A stretch of 64,000 nt of DNA, from NCBI RefSeq assembly GCF_043290135.1, contig NC_134707.1:76154987-76218986 (forward strand). Reading direction: 5' to 3'. Each line of letters starts with the position of its first letter. Positions within the stretch are counted from its first letter, which is position 1. The position numbers and the translations under genes were made by a program. Positions 34,449 through 44,600 of the stretch are shown piece after piece. The stretch comes from Rhipicephalus microplus. Taxonomy: Eukaryota > Arthropoda > Arachnida > Ixodida > Ixodidae. The notes under the pieces are model-generated. The model made no database searches and was not told the origin of the DNA. It worked only from the letters and a program-made list of their open reading frames with translations.

Positions 34449-35366
34449 CATATATCCTTCCATTAGTAAACCGGAGTAAAATGCAGAAAAACTTGTTGAA
34501 GAACAGAGACTAGAGTTGCAATGTAAGTCAGCTCTATGTGGTAATGAGGGTAGGCACGATGACCCAGGCAGAGGGGTTCAAAGTTTTGATGAAAGAGCAA
34601 GACAAAAAGCTGAAGTGATGGAAGGTGAACACGAAGGGAGTGATGGTCCAGCAAGTCATTGTACGAGGAAGGATGCCGACTAATGCTCTCTGGCACCTTC
34701 GTTTGAAGAGGTCACATCTCTAAAGGTGTCTGAACGATTGTCGGCTTACGAGCTCAAGCAAGGCGTTCGTGGGAAGGATGAAGTCATTGAGACGTGGTTG
34801 TATTGGCGCGCCTGGAGGCAACGCTTCCGACTGGCATACAGCCATTCCAGCGTATATGCTTGTGATTTAGAGGTTCGGCGTCTGGTGATACACAGCTTTA
34901 GGTTCAGACGAGCTTACGGTCGACAATACTTCCACCAGCGTCGAATTCCTCACTCTTGCCAATTGGTTAGGGCCAATAAACGTCTTGTTTAGGACGCTAT
35001 AACTAAATCTTCAGGTTTGATTTTCTGGTGGTTTCTCTTGGATTTTGATTGCGGACCACGGAAGGGTGTTTCATGTGAACAGTTAAAGAAGTTACATGCA
35101 ATGTAACATTGACTTGACATGCAGTTATTTTTTGACCTAGTAGGATATATATGGAAAAAGGGTGTTGTACTCATCAGGCTAATTTGGGGATTTTTAATAT
35201 ATGCTAAAAGAGTTCATAATTTTTCTTGCTTCGTGTGTATATAGTGGTTAGTGAATGTGGACCTTTAGACGATGTATTGAACTGTGTAGTGTGTGTTTTG
35301 AGCTACTTTATGTAAGAACGGAGCAGCAGTTTTTCGTGCAGAAAAACTCTCCCCAAAGGGGCCTAT

Positions 35367-35615
35367 TGTGGTGTAGTATAGTGACGTGGTGGTGTTTGTG
35401 AAAAGTGGTGGCACCATGTTGTTATGTACAACGTGCTCAGAGGCGAAGGCAGCGGTGCTTCTCTTTTGAGCGGCGGAAAGACGGTGATGACGTAGGCACG
35501 AAACGACACGCATAAGACTACGGCCCGCTAAAAGGAAGAGGAAGTTGGCGCGAAAGGTTGCGCGGCGACTTCACGAGAGGGAAGAAGAGGAAGACCAGTC
35601 GGGGGCAGAACGAGA
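35367..35615 (+). repeat. 3' LTR of the non-autonomous element, left part
   Basis: TGTGGTGTAGTATAGTGAC to GGGGGCAGAACGAGA is collinear with 29567-29815. It is preceded by CCCCAAAGGGGCCTAT, the likely polypurine-tract position. The LTR breaks off at 35615, where the LINE insertion begins. Confidence 0.85.
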
Positions 35616-37325
35616 AAGGAGGCTTGGCCGCCTCCGTTCTGGTCTTCGCAGAGATACGCTGATCATGATTTATCGCAGGTACGTTCGTCCGACTCTTGAA
35701 TTCGAATGTGTACTATACTCTGGTGGACCAGCATACAAAATAAACCCCCTCATTCTCTTAGATCGGGAAGCCCTACGTAGTTGTTTAGGTGTGCCAAAAT
35801 TCACAGCTAACAATGTTTTGTATCAAGAAGCTCGGATACCCACCCTTGCTTGCAGATTTCGTATTTTAACAGTTAACACCTATTTAAAATTTTCTGAATC
35901 CACTTTAAGAAGGCGACAATTTGTATTCTTTGCCGAGCCTGGTGTCTTTTTCAATGAGCATTGGTCCCGTGTATATAAACCCCAAGTGCTATTTGTCCAA
36001 ACACTTCTAGACGCTTTAAATGTTAATATATTCGAGATCACACCATCTGTCAAACCAATCGGCCAAGTGCAAATAGAATTTGACGATATCTTCCCCATGA
36101 ACGCTAAGCACTTGCCCTCTAAATATTTGATTGGTTTATTACAACAACACCTGTCTCAATTAGGTACTAATACAGTAATTGCAACGGATGCATCTATGAG
36201 TGGCGAGAAGGCAGGTGTGGGTGTTTTTTTCTCTCTCATTATTCTGGTCATTTTCATTACGCCTCCCAGATTATACACCAATATTTGAAGCGGAATTAAC
36301 GGCCGTTATTCTAGCTATTCGTAAACTTCCTGCGACTCATTCGACAGCTGTGATAGTGACTGACTCGTATTCTGTGTGTTCATTCTTATCATCGTCGTCG
36401 ACATCAGCAGTACTAGAGACTTTTAAATCATTAATCCCAGCAAACATTCGTCTAGTGCGAATGATATGGGTGCCAGGCCATCGTAGTATATTTATAAACG
36501 AGATGGCTGACAAACTTGCGCGAACATCTCTTGATCTTACGATTGTACCAATCATGCCTCCTACAGCTTATGTAACAGCAGCGAGGTTTAAAAAACTTTC
36601 CCTTCTTCAAGACTCATCAAAAACCATGATACCGAATCCAGATTTCTCGCACCTGCAATTCACATCGAATAATAAATGGTGTCCCACGCGTAAATTGGAA
36701 GTCTTGGTAACAAAATTACGTTGCCGTGTACCACCTCTTAATTTCTATTTAAACAGGTCTGGTCTGGTGCCATCCCCTCTGTGCTCAAGCTGTAACGAAC
36801 CTGAACACATCGACCGTTTTCTTATCACATGTCACCGATTCAAAATTCTAAGAAAAAACTGCTTCGAAATTTTATTCAGAAAATTAGGAATATCACTTAA
36901 TACTCCCAATATTTTGTCTTTTGGGGCCATTTCATTGGGACATAGCGACAGGAACATCTGCGGGGCTCTCTGCGAATTCATATATAACACAAGAAGATTA
37001 CCTTGCTGAGTCAGCCATCAGCTCTCCAATTTTACTAGTCACACTACCACTTATTATTTAGCTGATACACTGCAATGATTCAACTTTCAGGAGAATTTCA
37101 TATAACGATTCCACCACAGATATTCAACAAATTCTATTATTTCTCCCCCCCCTTTCTTTTTCTTTTTTATACATTGCGCCAAATTAATTTCACAGTCAAA
37201 ACACAGTAATCATATTCCCCTAATCTAGAAAATCTATAGGTATTTACTTGCATTAACCACCGGCTTCTTGGCCAATCCCCCTTAGTGGGTGAGAGCCACA
37301 AAAGAAAGGAACAAGCAAGCAAGCA
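35616..37325 (+). mobile_element. LINE D: 5'-truncated I-like LINE in the 3' LTR
   Basis: AGAACGAGA at 35607-35615 and 37326-37334 is a 9-bp target duplication, and the LTR sequence resumes exactly after it. The insert begins inside the RT C-terminal region and ends CTTGGCCAATCCCCCTTAGTGGGTGAGAGCC and a tail AAGAAAGGAACAAGCAAGCAAGC. The 3' end shares the GGCCAATCCCCC...GTGGGT...GAGCC block with LINE B and with the fragment at 60.75 kb. Confidence 0.87.
35620..37009 (+). pseudogene. LINE D RT C-terminus and RNase H fragment
   Basis: The first frame continues LTR-derived residues and becomes LINE sequence at GRLRSGLRRDTLIMIYRRYV. It proceeds through FDDIFPMNAKHLPSKYL and ATDASMSGEKAGVGVFFS, the first RNase H Asp. 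A frameshift near 36240 moves RNase H into 36200-37009: PDYTPIFEAELTAVILAI, VIVTDSYSVCSFL and MIWVPGHRSIFINEMADKLA. The terminal CSSCNEPEHIDRFLITCHRF zinc motif follows. The pieces are close in sequence to LINE B at 23.7-25.3 kb. RT motifs upstream are absent because of 5' truncation. Confidence 0.85.
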
Positions 37326-37334
37326 AGAACGAGA

Positions 37335-37996
37335 TCGAGCTGGCTGGAGTGCAGATCCCGGGTGTCGCGCGACTGCGGTGTTGGGCTCCGGACCTGACCG
37401 CGTGAAGTCAGGCAAGGCCAGGACGCTCCAGCTGCCCACGGTGTACTCGGAGGTACGCGGCCTTCCAGAGTTCCGGCCGTGACTGTCCAAGGTCACGTCC
37501 CAGGTGTTCGTTCCCGCCGTGACTGTTCAAGGTCACGTCCCAGGTGTCCGGGCTTTGACTCCAATCCCGAAGCACCCGTGGAGGGTGGAACCTTCCGCGT
37601 GGTCAGCTACTCGAAACGAGCCAGCATCGGCAAGCGGCCGCAGTTCTTGCTAAGGCAAGTGCTACCTCGTCTTCTGCCAAGCATCGCCGTGCTGGTCAGC
37701 GCGTGACTACAGCTGCTGAGACATTGCCAGCGTCCGTCGCCTCAACCCACCAAGCCACCGCCACCATCAACGCCACCGGTGACTGTTGATTTTTATAAAC
37801 ATTCTAGCTGAACAACTTTAAGGACAAGTTTCAGTTTGTCTGCTTAAACTCAGTGTCTGTACATCGCAACCTCATCTCTTTTTTGTTATTTAGGCTTAAA
37901 GTTTCTACTTTTCTTTTCACACCTTAAACGGCTTCGTCATTTCTTAGCTCCGACGCTTTCCCTCCGAGCAACATTCAACAGTAAACCTGCATCACA
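37335..37996 (+). repeat. 3' LTR of the non-autonomous element, right part
   Basis: The sequence from TCGAGCTGGCTGGAGTGCAG to AACCTGCATCACA is collinear with 29816-30486, with a few substitutions and small indels. TGTAG (37997-38001) follows directly and completes the 5-bp target duplication. Confidence 0.87.
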
Positions 37997-38001
37997 TGTA
38001 G

Positions 38002-38374
38002 TTTAATCTAACGAGGTCAGCTACCTACTGGTAGGATTCAACTGCTTAGAACCAATGAATAACAGTTCACAGCGAATGCAGAGAATTTCGTGGATCTCTT
38101 GCTCTGCCCACGCAGCATTTTAGATGCCCTTTTGCTGCATTCATTCAGTCTGCGAGCCAGCGCTGCGTGCGCAAAAGCTCCAAATGAGGGGTGAGCGTGT
38201 GTGGCGAATAAGGGTGAGGTTCAAGGTCAGTGGCTTGTGATATTGCGAGATTCCTCTTTTTTAGCCTGTTTACTCTGCCACTTTTACTCTACGATGAATC
38301 GAGTATTCGAGGAGTAGTTCTGCTACACAACAATATTTTTCATCTGGCTTGCTCGCATTTCTACTCTTCGTAAC
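38002..38374. other. No gene recognised
   Basis: There are no open frames of note, and no repeat or RNA motif is visible between the end of the LTR element and the next Ruka SINE. Confidence 0.4.
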
Positions 38375-38382
38375 CCGGTGCT

Positions 38383-38619
38383 TGCCCCGCTGCGGTGGTC
38401 TAGTGGCTAAGGTACTCGGCTGCTGACCCGGTCATAGGATCGAATCCCGGCTTCGACGGCTGCATTTCCGATGGAAGCGGAAATGTTGTAGGTGGTTAGC
38501 TCAAATTTGTGTGCACGTTAAAGAACCCCAGGTGGTCGAACTTTCCGGAGGCCTCCTCTACGGAGTCTCTTATATTCATATGGTAGCTTTGGGACGTTAA
38601 ACCCCACATATAAATTAAT
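38383..38619 (+). mobile_element. Ruka-like SINE, full length, well preserved
   Basis: The head GCTGCGGTGGTCTAGTGGCTAAGG carries an A-box-like TGGTCTAGTGG. GGATCGAATCCCGG is a good B-box. The body has CATTTCCGATGGAAGCGGAAATG, then CACGTTAAAGAACCCCAGGTGGTC, and the tail GGGACGTTAAACCCCACATATAAATTAAT. CCGGTGCT at 38375-38382 and 38620-38627 is the likely target duplication (TAAYCCGGTGCT if one mismatch is allowed). This is the best reference copy in the window. Confidence 0.9.
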
Positions 38620-39388
38620 CCGGTGCTCTCCACTTTCTTGACGAGAAAGCTATGTCACACTGATAACGCGCGCACCGTTCGCGACCGCAAACTACCCAAA
38701 CCGGGTTGATAGCGCGAAGAGAGTACTCACAATAGATGACGATTATTATTGTGTAGCAAAAAGCTCTATTTTTTTTAAATGCTCTATTTTTTTAAAGTGT
38801 ACTCTGATGCCGATGTCGACGCGCTCAACGCTAGAACGGGCGCTAAGATCTGAGATCTAAAAAGAAAATTATGGACCTTCTCTCCGAAGGGAACCATGAT
38901 GGCATGCGAGGCAGCAGCTGGGTGCATGCCGTTGAACCGGCTGAAATGGACGTCGTCGAGGGTGCTGCAAGAAAAGATTGGAGTGAAACTCGACGCCGCC
39001 TTTACTCAAGTAAAGGTTGCTTTCAAACGCAACGACATGGAAAGTAGGTTGGGTTTCATGTAAGTTTCGTCGCGATAAACGAGCCCAAAGAGTGTGTTTA
39101 CTCAACATGCGGTTGAGCATTGCGAGTGGTGGAGAGAGTGAAGCGAGACAAAAGTGCGTTGCGAGCGGGCGGAGGAGCAACACTACCTAGGTGTGTTGGG
39201 AGGAGCCGGCAGGTGCTGCTGCTGAAGGAGAGAGTGACGTCAATGCATAGATGCGACTTGACCTACTTGTCAGCACTCCAACAACTGCGGCAGGGGAACG
39301 CGGTGCGATCCGTTGGCACGGAAACACGGACGAACAGTGTTGCACAGGCTACATAGCCTAAAAGTTGCTTCGTATCTAAAAAATTACA
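38620..39388. other. No gene recognised; one short open frame
   Basis: A 59-codon frame starts at an ATG near 38872 (MDLLSEGNHDGMRGSSWVHA...) and ends near 39050. It could be a first exon, but it matches no family I know and no downstream exon is evident. Poly-T runs near 38768 and 38785 are low complexity. Confidence 0.3.
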
Positions 39389-39390
39389 TT

Positions 39391-39647
39391 GATTGATTGA
39401 TTGATTGATTGATTGATATGTGGGGTTTATTGTACCAAAACCACCATATGATTATGAGAGATGCCGTAGTGGAGGGCTCCGGAAATTTCGACCACCTGGG
39501 GTTCTTTAACGTGCACCCAATTCTGAGCACACGGGCCTACAACATTTCCGCATCCATCCGAAATGCAGCCGCCACAGCCGACATTCGGTCCCGCGACTTG
39601 CGGGTCAGTAGCTGAGTACCTTAGCCACTAGACCACCGTGGTGGTGC
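39391..39647 (-). mobile_element. Ruka-like SINE, full length, minus strand
   Basis: Read on the minus strand, GCACCACCACGGTGGTCTAGTGGCTAAGG forms the head, CGGGACCGAATGTCGG lies at the B-box position, and the body contains CACGTTAAAGAACCCCAGGTGGTCG. It ends in (CAAT)n copies next to 39390. The target duplication is ambiguous (AAATTA on both sides). It lies about 0.8 kb from the 38.4-kb copy, in opposite orientation. Confidence 0.87.
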
Positions 39648-39690
39648 TAAATTAGTGCTAGCGCTATCGGGCAGTTGCGGGCTTAGCATA

Positions 39691-39694
39691 CTTT

Positions 39695-39738
<44 letters not shown>

Positions 39739-39746
39739 TGTTTCTT

Positions 39747-39778
<32 letters not shown>
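39691..39778. repeat. (CTTT)n microsatellite
   Basis: About 88 bp of CTTT repeats with two single-base variants. Open frames across it (Phe/Leu/Ser repeats) are not genes. Confidence 0.95.
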
Positions 39779-39922
39779 ACATAGTGCACTTTCTTCAAGT
39801 GACGTATTGGACTGGTCTGTACTTTCATGGCAGCGCAAGAAGTCACTTGCAACACGCAACAGCGACGGTCAGGCATCTACATACATCCTTCTACAAAGTC
39901 TGGCAACGTTAATTAAAAAGTC

Positions 39923-40004
39923 CCCCGCAGGGGCGCCTGTGAAAGCAGGCGTTTGGTGTGTAGCGACACCACGGACCCGAGCTAACGGGGGAGTTTCTAC
40001 TCCC
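39923..40004 (+). promoter_or_regulatory. Chain of four hairpins at the LINE 5' end
   Basis: Four small perfect hairpins tile the first 82 bases: CCCC-GCA-GGGG (39923-39933), CGCCTG-TGAAAG-CAGGCG (39934-39951), TGGTGT-GTAGCG-ACACCA (39954-39971) and GGGAGT-TTCT-ACTCCC (39989-40004). This is likely a structured 5' RNA end. A role in transcription, translation or RNP formation is inference. The fold does not obviously match an HDV-like ribozyme. Confidence 0.6.
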
Positions 40005-40582
40005 TCCCACGCCTAGCCGTGCGTGGCTTTGCCGTGTCCGGGGAAAAGGGATCCTGGTGGTTGAACTGACGCTGGGTGATTGGACCTTTAAGGCCCCCCG
40101 GCAGAGGCAACACACCCCTTTGGCCCTGGCTTCACGTAGACGGCACCCCCGGATTGACCCGCCCGGGGGAATCGGCAGTCGCCTTTTCCTGTCTCCCCCT
40201 CACATCTTCGTATTTTCTCTTACTTCAAATCTTTCCTGTCCTCTACTCTTTTCCGTTGACTTCCGTGTTTCCTGGCGGCAAGGGTTAACCCTGTGTGGCT
40301 ATCCTACCTTGGATATACCATATTCGGTTATAGTGTTGGTGTACAGCTGGCGTCTGCAGGTCCTGTGCTTACAGACCCTGCAGCGTCCCCTTGTAGGACT
40401 CCATGGTGGGTGGCTGGCGCCGCTGCCGAAAATAAACCTTTTCTTATGGCTTGTTCCTTCCCCCACTCCCTGATCGCCCTTAGAAAAGAGGGCGCACCGA
40501 TGAAGTATTCCAGTTTTTTGGTCACCAGAGAGTATCCTTTCCACGATTCCACGTTATCCACGCTGACACACCCGGCAAATCA

Positions 40583-41632
40583 GTGAGAACAATTTCACCT
40601 TTTCTTGTTTCGAAGTCCTTGACAGAAATCTTTGGCCCAGGATATAAAGCATCGAGAATGGCAAGTGGTGACCTCCTGTTCGAGCTCCACGACCAGAAAC
40701 AGTATGAGAAACTGCCTAATCTAGTGAAATTGAGAGATACCAAAATAATTGTAACCCCACACCGAACCATGAACACCACCCGTGGTGTTGTTTCAGATGA
40801 TGACCTGTTAGGGCTGACTGAGGCTGAACTCCTGGAGGGTTTCAGCGAACGGAATGCCATCAACGTGAAATGAATTAGGATGAGACGTGATGGTAAAGAA
40901 GTTCAGACTAAGCACCTAATACTTACGTTTAATTCAAGTGTACTGCCCGACTCCGTTGAGGCTGGGTACATCAAGCTTCGAGTGAGGCCTTATATTCCAA
41001 ACCCTCTACGATGTTTCAAATGCCAGCGGTTCGGCCACAGTTCACAGAACTGCTGAGGTCGCCTAACTTGCGCAAAATGCAGTGCTGAAGACCACACATC
41101 TAATGCCTGTGAAAACTCTCCTCACTGTGCGAACTGTAATGAGCATGCCGCATACTCACGCTCATGCCCATGCTAGAAAAAATAAAAGGAAATTATCACA
41201 ATTAAAGTAAAACAAAATATTTAATTTAGGGAGGCACGAAGGCAGGTGTCCTGCCTTCCAGAAACTAGCTTTGCCGAAGTCGCGCGTCAGGGGGCAGCGC
41301 CACGACGGCCCCCCGGCACCTGTCTGGCACACGCGTAGTGAGCCAGCGGTGACGCCATCCGCCCCCTCGGCGGTTGCAGCAAGTGCTGCTCCGCCATCCA
41401 AGAAAGACCCACCAACCTCCGGGCTGGGGGCCGCGAAGGTCTCGTCCTTTGAGGCGAGGCCCTCAAAACAAATGCAGCGCTCGCAAGAGCGCGTGTCCAG
41501 CGCCTCGCAAGAGGCAATGGACACAACATCGAGCGTGAGGGCGCAGCCAGCGCCTAAGGATCGGCGCGACTCTGTCGACCGATCCAAAAAAGAAAAATCT
41601 CGTGTCTCGGCCCTTGGAAAGGGTCCGTGAGC
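40583..41632 (+). pseudogene. LINE ORF1: nucleic-acid-binding protein with CCHC knuckles
   Basis: The frame begins near 40583 (SPFLVSKSLTEIFGPGYKAS) and contains an RRM-like stretch (GDLLFELHDQKQYEKL), then after a TGA at 40871 continues to KLRVRPYIPNPLRCF. Three knuckles follow: CFKCQRFGHSSQNC (about 41015-41055), CAKCSAEDHTSNAC and CANCNEHAAYSRSC. TGA near 41054 and TAG near 41173 interrupt. A Ser/Pro/Lys-rich C-terminal part (41271-41630) is in a different frame. In I-like elements this protein coats the element RNA. The start codon is uncertain because of the damage. Confidence 0.82.
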
Positions 41633-41674
41633 CTACTTTCCATCCTTGAGCACAGAACACAAAACACACCTAAA

Positions 41675-44600
41675 ATGGACACACAAATACTACAGTGGAA
41701 TGCCAGAGGCCTATTTAATAACCTAGATGATATCAAAGACTTGCTTAATGACTATCAGCCAAAAGTGTTCTGTGTTCAAGAAACTCATTTAAAGTCGACT
41801 CACGTGAATTTCTTAAATCAATATGTGGTTTTTCGTAAAGATCGAAATGGTGGCACTTTCTCTTCTGGAGGTGTGGCCATCATTGCACAAAGAAGCGTAG
41901 CATGCCAGCACATTGTGCTACAAAGCTCTCTTGAGGTTGTGGCTGTTCGCGCTATTCTATTCAACCGTCTTATATCTATCTGCTCGATCTACATAGCCCC
42001 TGACGAACCATTCAATAAAACAGAGTTCGGAAAGCTTATTGATCAGCTTCCAGAACCATATGTGTTAATTGGATATTTTAATGCTCACAGTTTGCTATGG
42101 GGTGATACCAAATGTGATGCGAGAGGTCGTGCAATATAAAACTTTCTTCTCTTATCTGGAGCCTGCCTGCTCAATAAGGCAGAGCCAAAATACTTCAGTA
42201 CCACACACAATACATATTCATGCATAGATTTAGGCATTGAGTCACCGTCACTCCTACCTTACTTAGATTGGAAAGTTATTAATAATCTATATGGAAATGA
42301 TAATTTTCCAACTTTTTTAGCAACAAAAGAATGGAATGACCGGCCATCTTATCCCAAAAAGTGGAACTTTCATGTTGCAAACTGGGTGAAATTCAGAGAG
42401 CTATGTATGCTACACCTTGAAGAGGTAGACCATTTGGAAGTAGAAGAGATGGCCAACTATATTTCGGAATATGTTCTTACTTATGCAAAAAAGTGCATAT
42501 CGCAGTCCAGGAATGATAAGGTTAACACAAAGCCATGGTGGAATCGGGAGTGTGAAATTGCTAAAAAACGGCAAACCAAAGCATGGAGGGTTTTTTCTCG
42601 CTACCCAACAGCAGAAAACTTGATAACCTTTAAAAGATGCAAAGCGAATGGCAGGCGTGTTCGCCGTATAGCCAAACGGGAAAGCTGGACACGCTATATA
42701 TCCTCAATAAACTCCTACGCAGACGTCAGCAAGGTTTATAATAGGGTGCATAAACTTAAAGGACAAGGCCCAAATCCCTCCCCTTTGGTGAATGACTGCG
42801 GTGATACAATAAAAGAACAGGCAAACGCTTTTGGCGAACACTTCGAGAAAATGTCAAGCTCAGAAAATTATGCCACTAAGTTCTTACGCCACAAAAGCAT
42901 AGCTGAAAGTGTACCTCTGTGCCGGAACAAGTCTGTATCAGACGGATACAATAAACCACTAACACTATATGAACTGAAGCTCGCCCTTGGTTCCTGTGGA
43001 AGTTCTGCTCCTGGTTCTGATACAATTACTTATTAAATGATCAGAAATCTCCCTGAGGAAACCCTGAACTGCCTTTTAGCACTTTACAACAAGATTTTCA
43101 GTACCGGCAAAATACCCTCTGCTTGGAAAGAGGCAATAGTACTACGAATCCTTAAACAGGGCATAGATCCCTCTTCGGTAAATAGTTACAGGCCTATTGC
43201 CCTCACAAGCTGCCCACTCAAAGTGTTTGAAAAAATGATTAACCGCCGCTTGGTCTATTACTTGGAATACAATGGCGTATTGGACCCGTGCCAGTCTGGT
43301 TTCCGTACAGCTAGATCCACAACCGACAATCTTGTCCTTCTCGAGTCGTATATACGTGACGCGTTTGTACGCAATCAATACTGTCTGTCTGTTTTCTTCG
43401 ATCTTGAGAAGGCATATGATACTGCCTGGCGATATGGAATCTTGCAAGACCTAATGTCTTTCGGAATATGTGGCAGGTTGATTACCATCTTAAAAGATTA
43501 CCTGTCTGAAAGGAAGTTCCGTGTAAGAATAGGTACTGTGTTATCGCGCACATTTCTTCAAGAAAATGGAGTGCCGCAGGGAGGAGTATTAAGCTGCACA
43601 CTATTTATAGTTAAAATGAACTCTCTTCGCTCTGTTATTCCACCTGCGATATCGTACTCTCTATACGCTGACGACATTCAAATTGGTTTCAAATCGTGTA
43701 ACTTGACTGTATGCGAACTCCAGATACAGTTAGGTGTTAACCGACTTGCAAAATGGGCTGACGAGAATGGTTTTAGGTTTAACACTGACAAGACTACTAG
43801 TGTGCTGTTCTCGAGACGACGAGGTGTGCATCCTGACCCCTGCATACTAATGAATGGACCAAACATAGTCATCGCGAAAGAACAAAAATTCCTCGGTGTA
43901 ATTTTTGATTCCAAACTCACCTTCATCCAGCACATAAAACAGCTGAAGTTAAAATGTCTCAAGACCATGAACCTTTTAAAGATTTTATCGCATCAGTCGT
44001 GGGGGACAGACAGGCTCTGTCCCATATCTCTGTTTCGAAGCCTGGTTTTGTCACGCATAGACTATGGATGCATAGTCTATCAGTCAGCTTCAAGGTCAGC
44101 AGTGAAAATGTTGCACCCTGTATACCACCTAGGTATCCGGCTGGCACTTGGTGCCTTCCGTACCAGCCCTATTCAAAGCCTTTATGCAGAGTCAGATCAG
44201 TGGCCACTAGACTATCAGCGCACGTATCTAGGAGTCAACTATGCAGTTAAGATCATGTCTCTGAAGCAGCACCCATGTAAAACACTTATGAACGATGTGT
44301 CTACTACCCAGTTATACCTAAACCGTCCTTCTATCGCCCCACCGTTTCCATTGGCAATAGGACCTGCAGTAGAAAAACTTGCAATTTTCTTCAATGACTT
44401 GGAGGAAAGTGACCATGTCGAACACATCCCTCCCTGGCAGCAATTTCCAGTCACTTGTGACTGGTCTTTCAAAAACATCATAAAGGAAAATTGTCCAAGT
44501 GCACTTATCGAGCAACATTTTTTGGCCCTTGAACACAAATATCGTTCAACCGCGTTCTTCTCTGATGGCTCAAAATCTCAAACATCTGTATCTTGTGCAG

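Larger units (their letters stand above)
31263..34453 (-). mobile_element. Full-length RTE-clade LINE with a tRNA-like 5' head
   Basis: A perfect 14-bp target duplication ATCCTTCCATTAGT flanks the element (31249-31262 and 34454-34467). Minus-strand order: a 71-base tRNA-like head (34448-34378), a short leader with a poly-A run, endonuclease, reverse transcriptase, and a 3' end made of short TGATGATGATGA repeats. That kind of short-repeat tail and the absence of an ORF1 are typical of RTE elements. At 3191 bp the length fits a complete RTE. Coding damage is limited to one frameshift and two stops. Confidence 0.9.
30555..34992 (+). pseudogene. Gag-like ORF of the non-autonomous LTR element, split by RTE
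   Basis: From ATG at 30555 the frame reads MTSTREILELAERMGLK, stop, TEFRVWYEQRMETEREQRA, then stop. It continues with a charged coiled-coil-like stretch and a long acidic region to the RTE insertion point at 31262. The frame resumes in register at 34468 and runs, with stops (for example TAA at about 34681), to 34990-34992. The N-terminus resembles that of Ty3 gag proteins with a coiled coil; the remaining roughly 300 codons match nothing I know. A WLYWRAWRQRFRLAYSHSS stretch lies near the end. There is no zinc knuckle, protease or polymerase. Function is unknown. Confidence 0.6.
29567..37996 (+). mobile_element. LTR retrotransposon without pol, carrying two nested LINEs
   Basis: Two long, very similar LTRs (29567-30486; and 35367-35615 plus 37335-37996) begin TGTGGTGTAG and end CATAACA/CATCACA. 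A perfect 5-bp target duplication TGTAG flanks the whole (29562-29566 and 37997-38001). A primer-binding-site-like TTGGCGTCCGCCGCGACAGG follows the 5' LTR. The interior, once the RTE insertion is subtracted, is only about 1.7 kb and encodes a gag-like N-terminus but no protease, RT or integrase. It therefore looks like a non-autonomous element that moved in trans. The RTE at 31263-34453 and the LINE at 35616-37325 were inserted later. Confidence 0.88.

Noticed and set aside
39691..39912. Phe/Leu/Ser-rich frame resembling a membrane protein
   Set aside because: It is made by the (CTTT)n microsatellite.
39923..40010. HDV-like ribozyme at the LINE 5' end
   Set aside because: The hairpins are simple and consecutive; I could not place P1, P1.1 and the conserved P3 loop, so only a structured 5' end is claimed.
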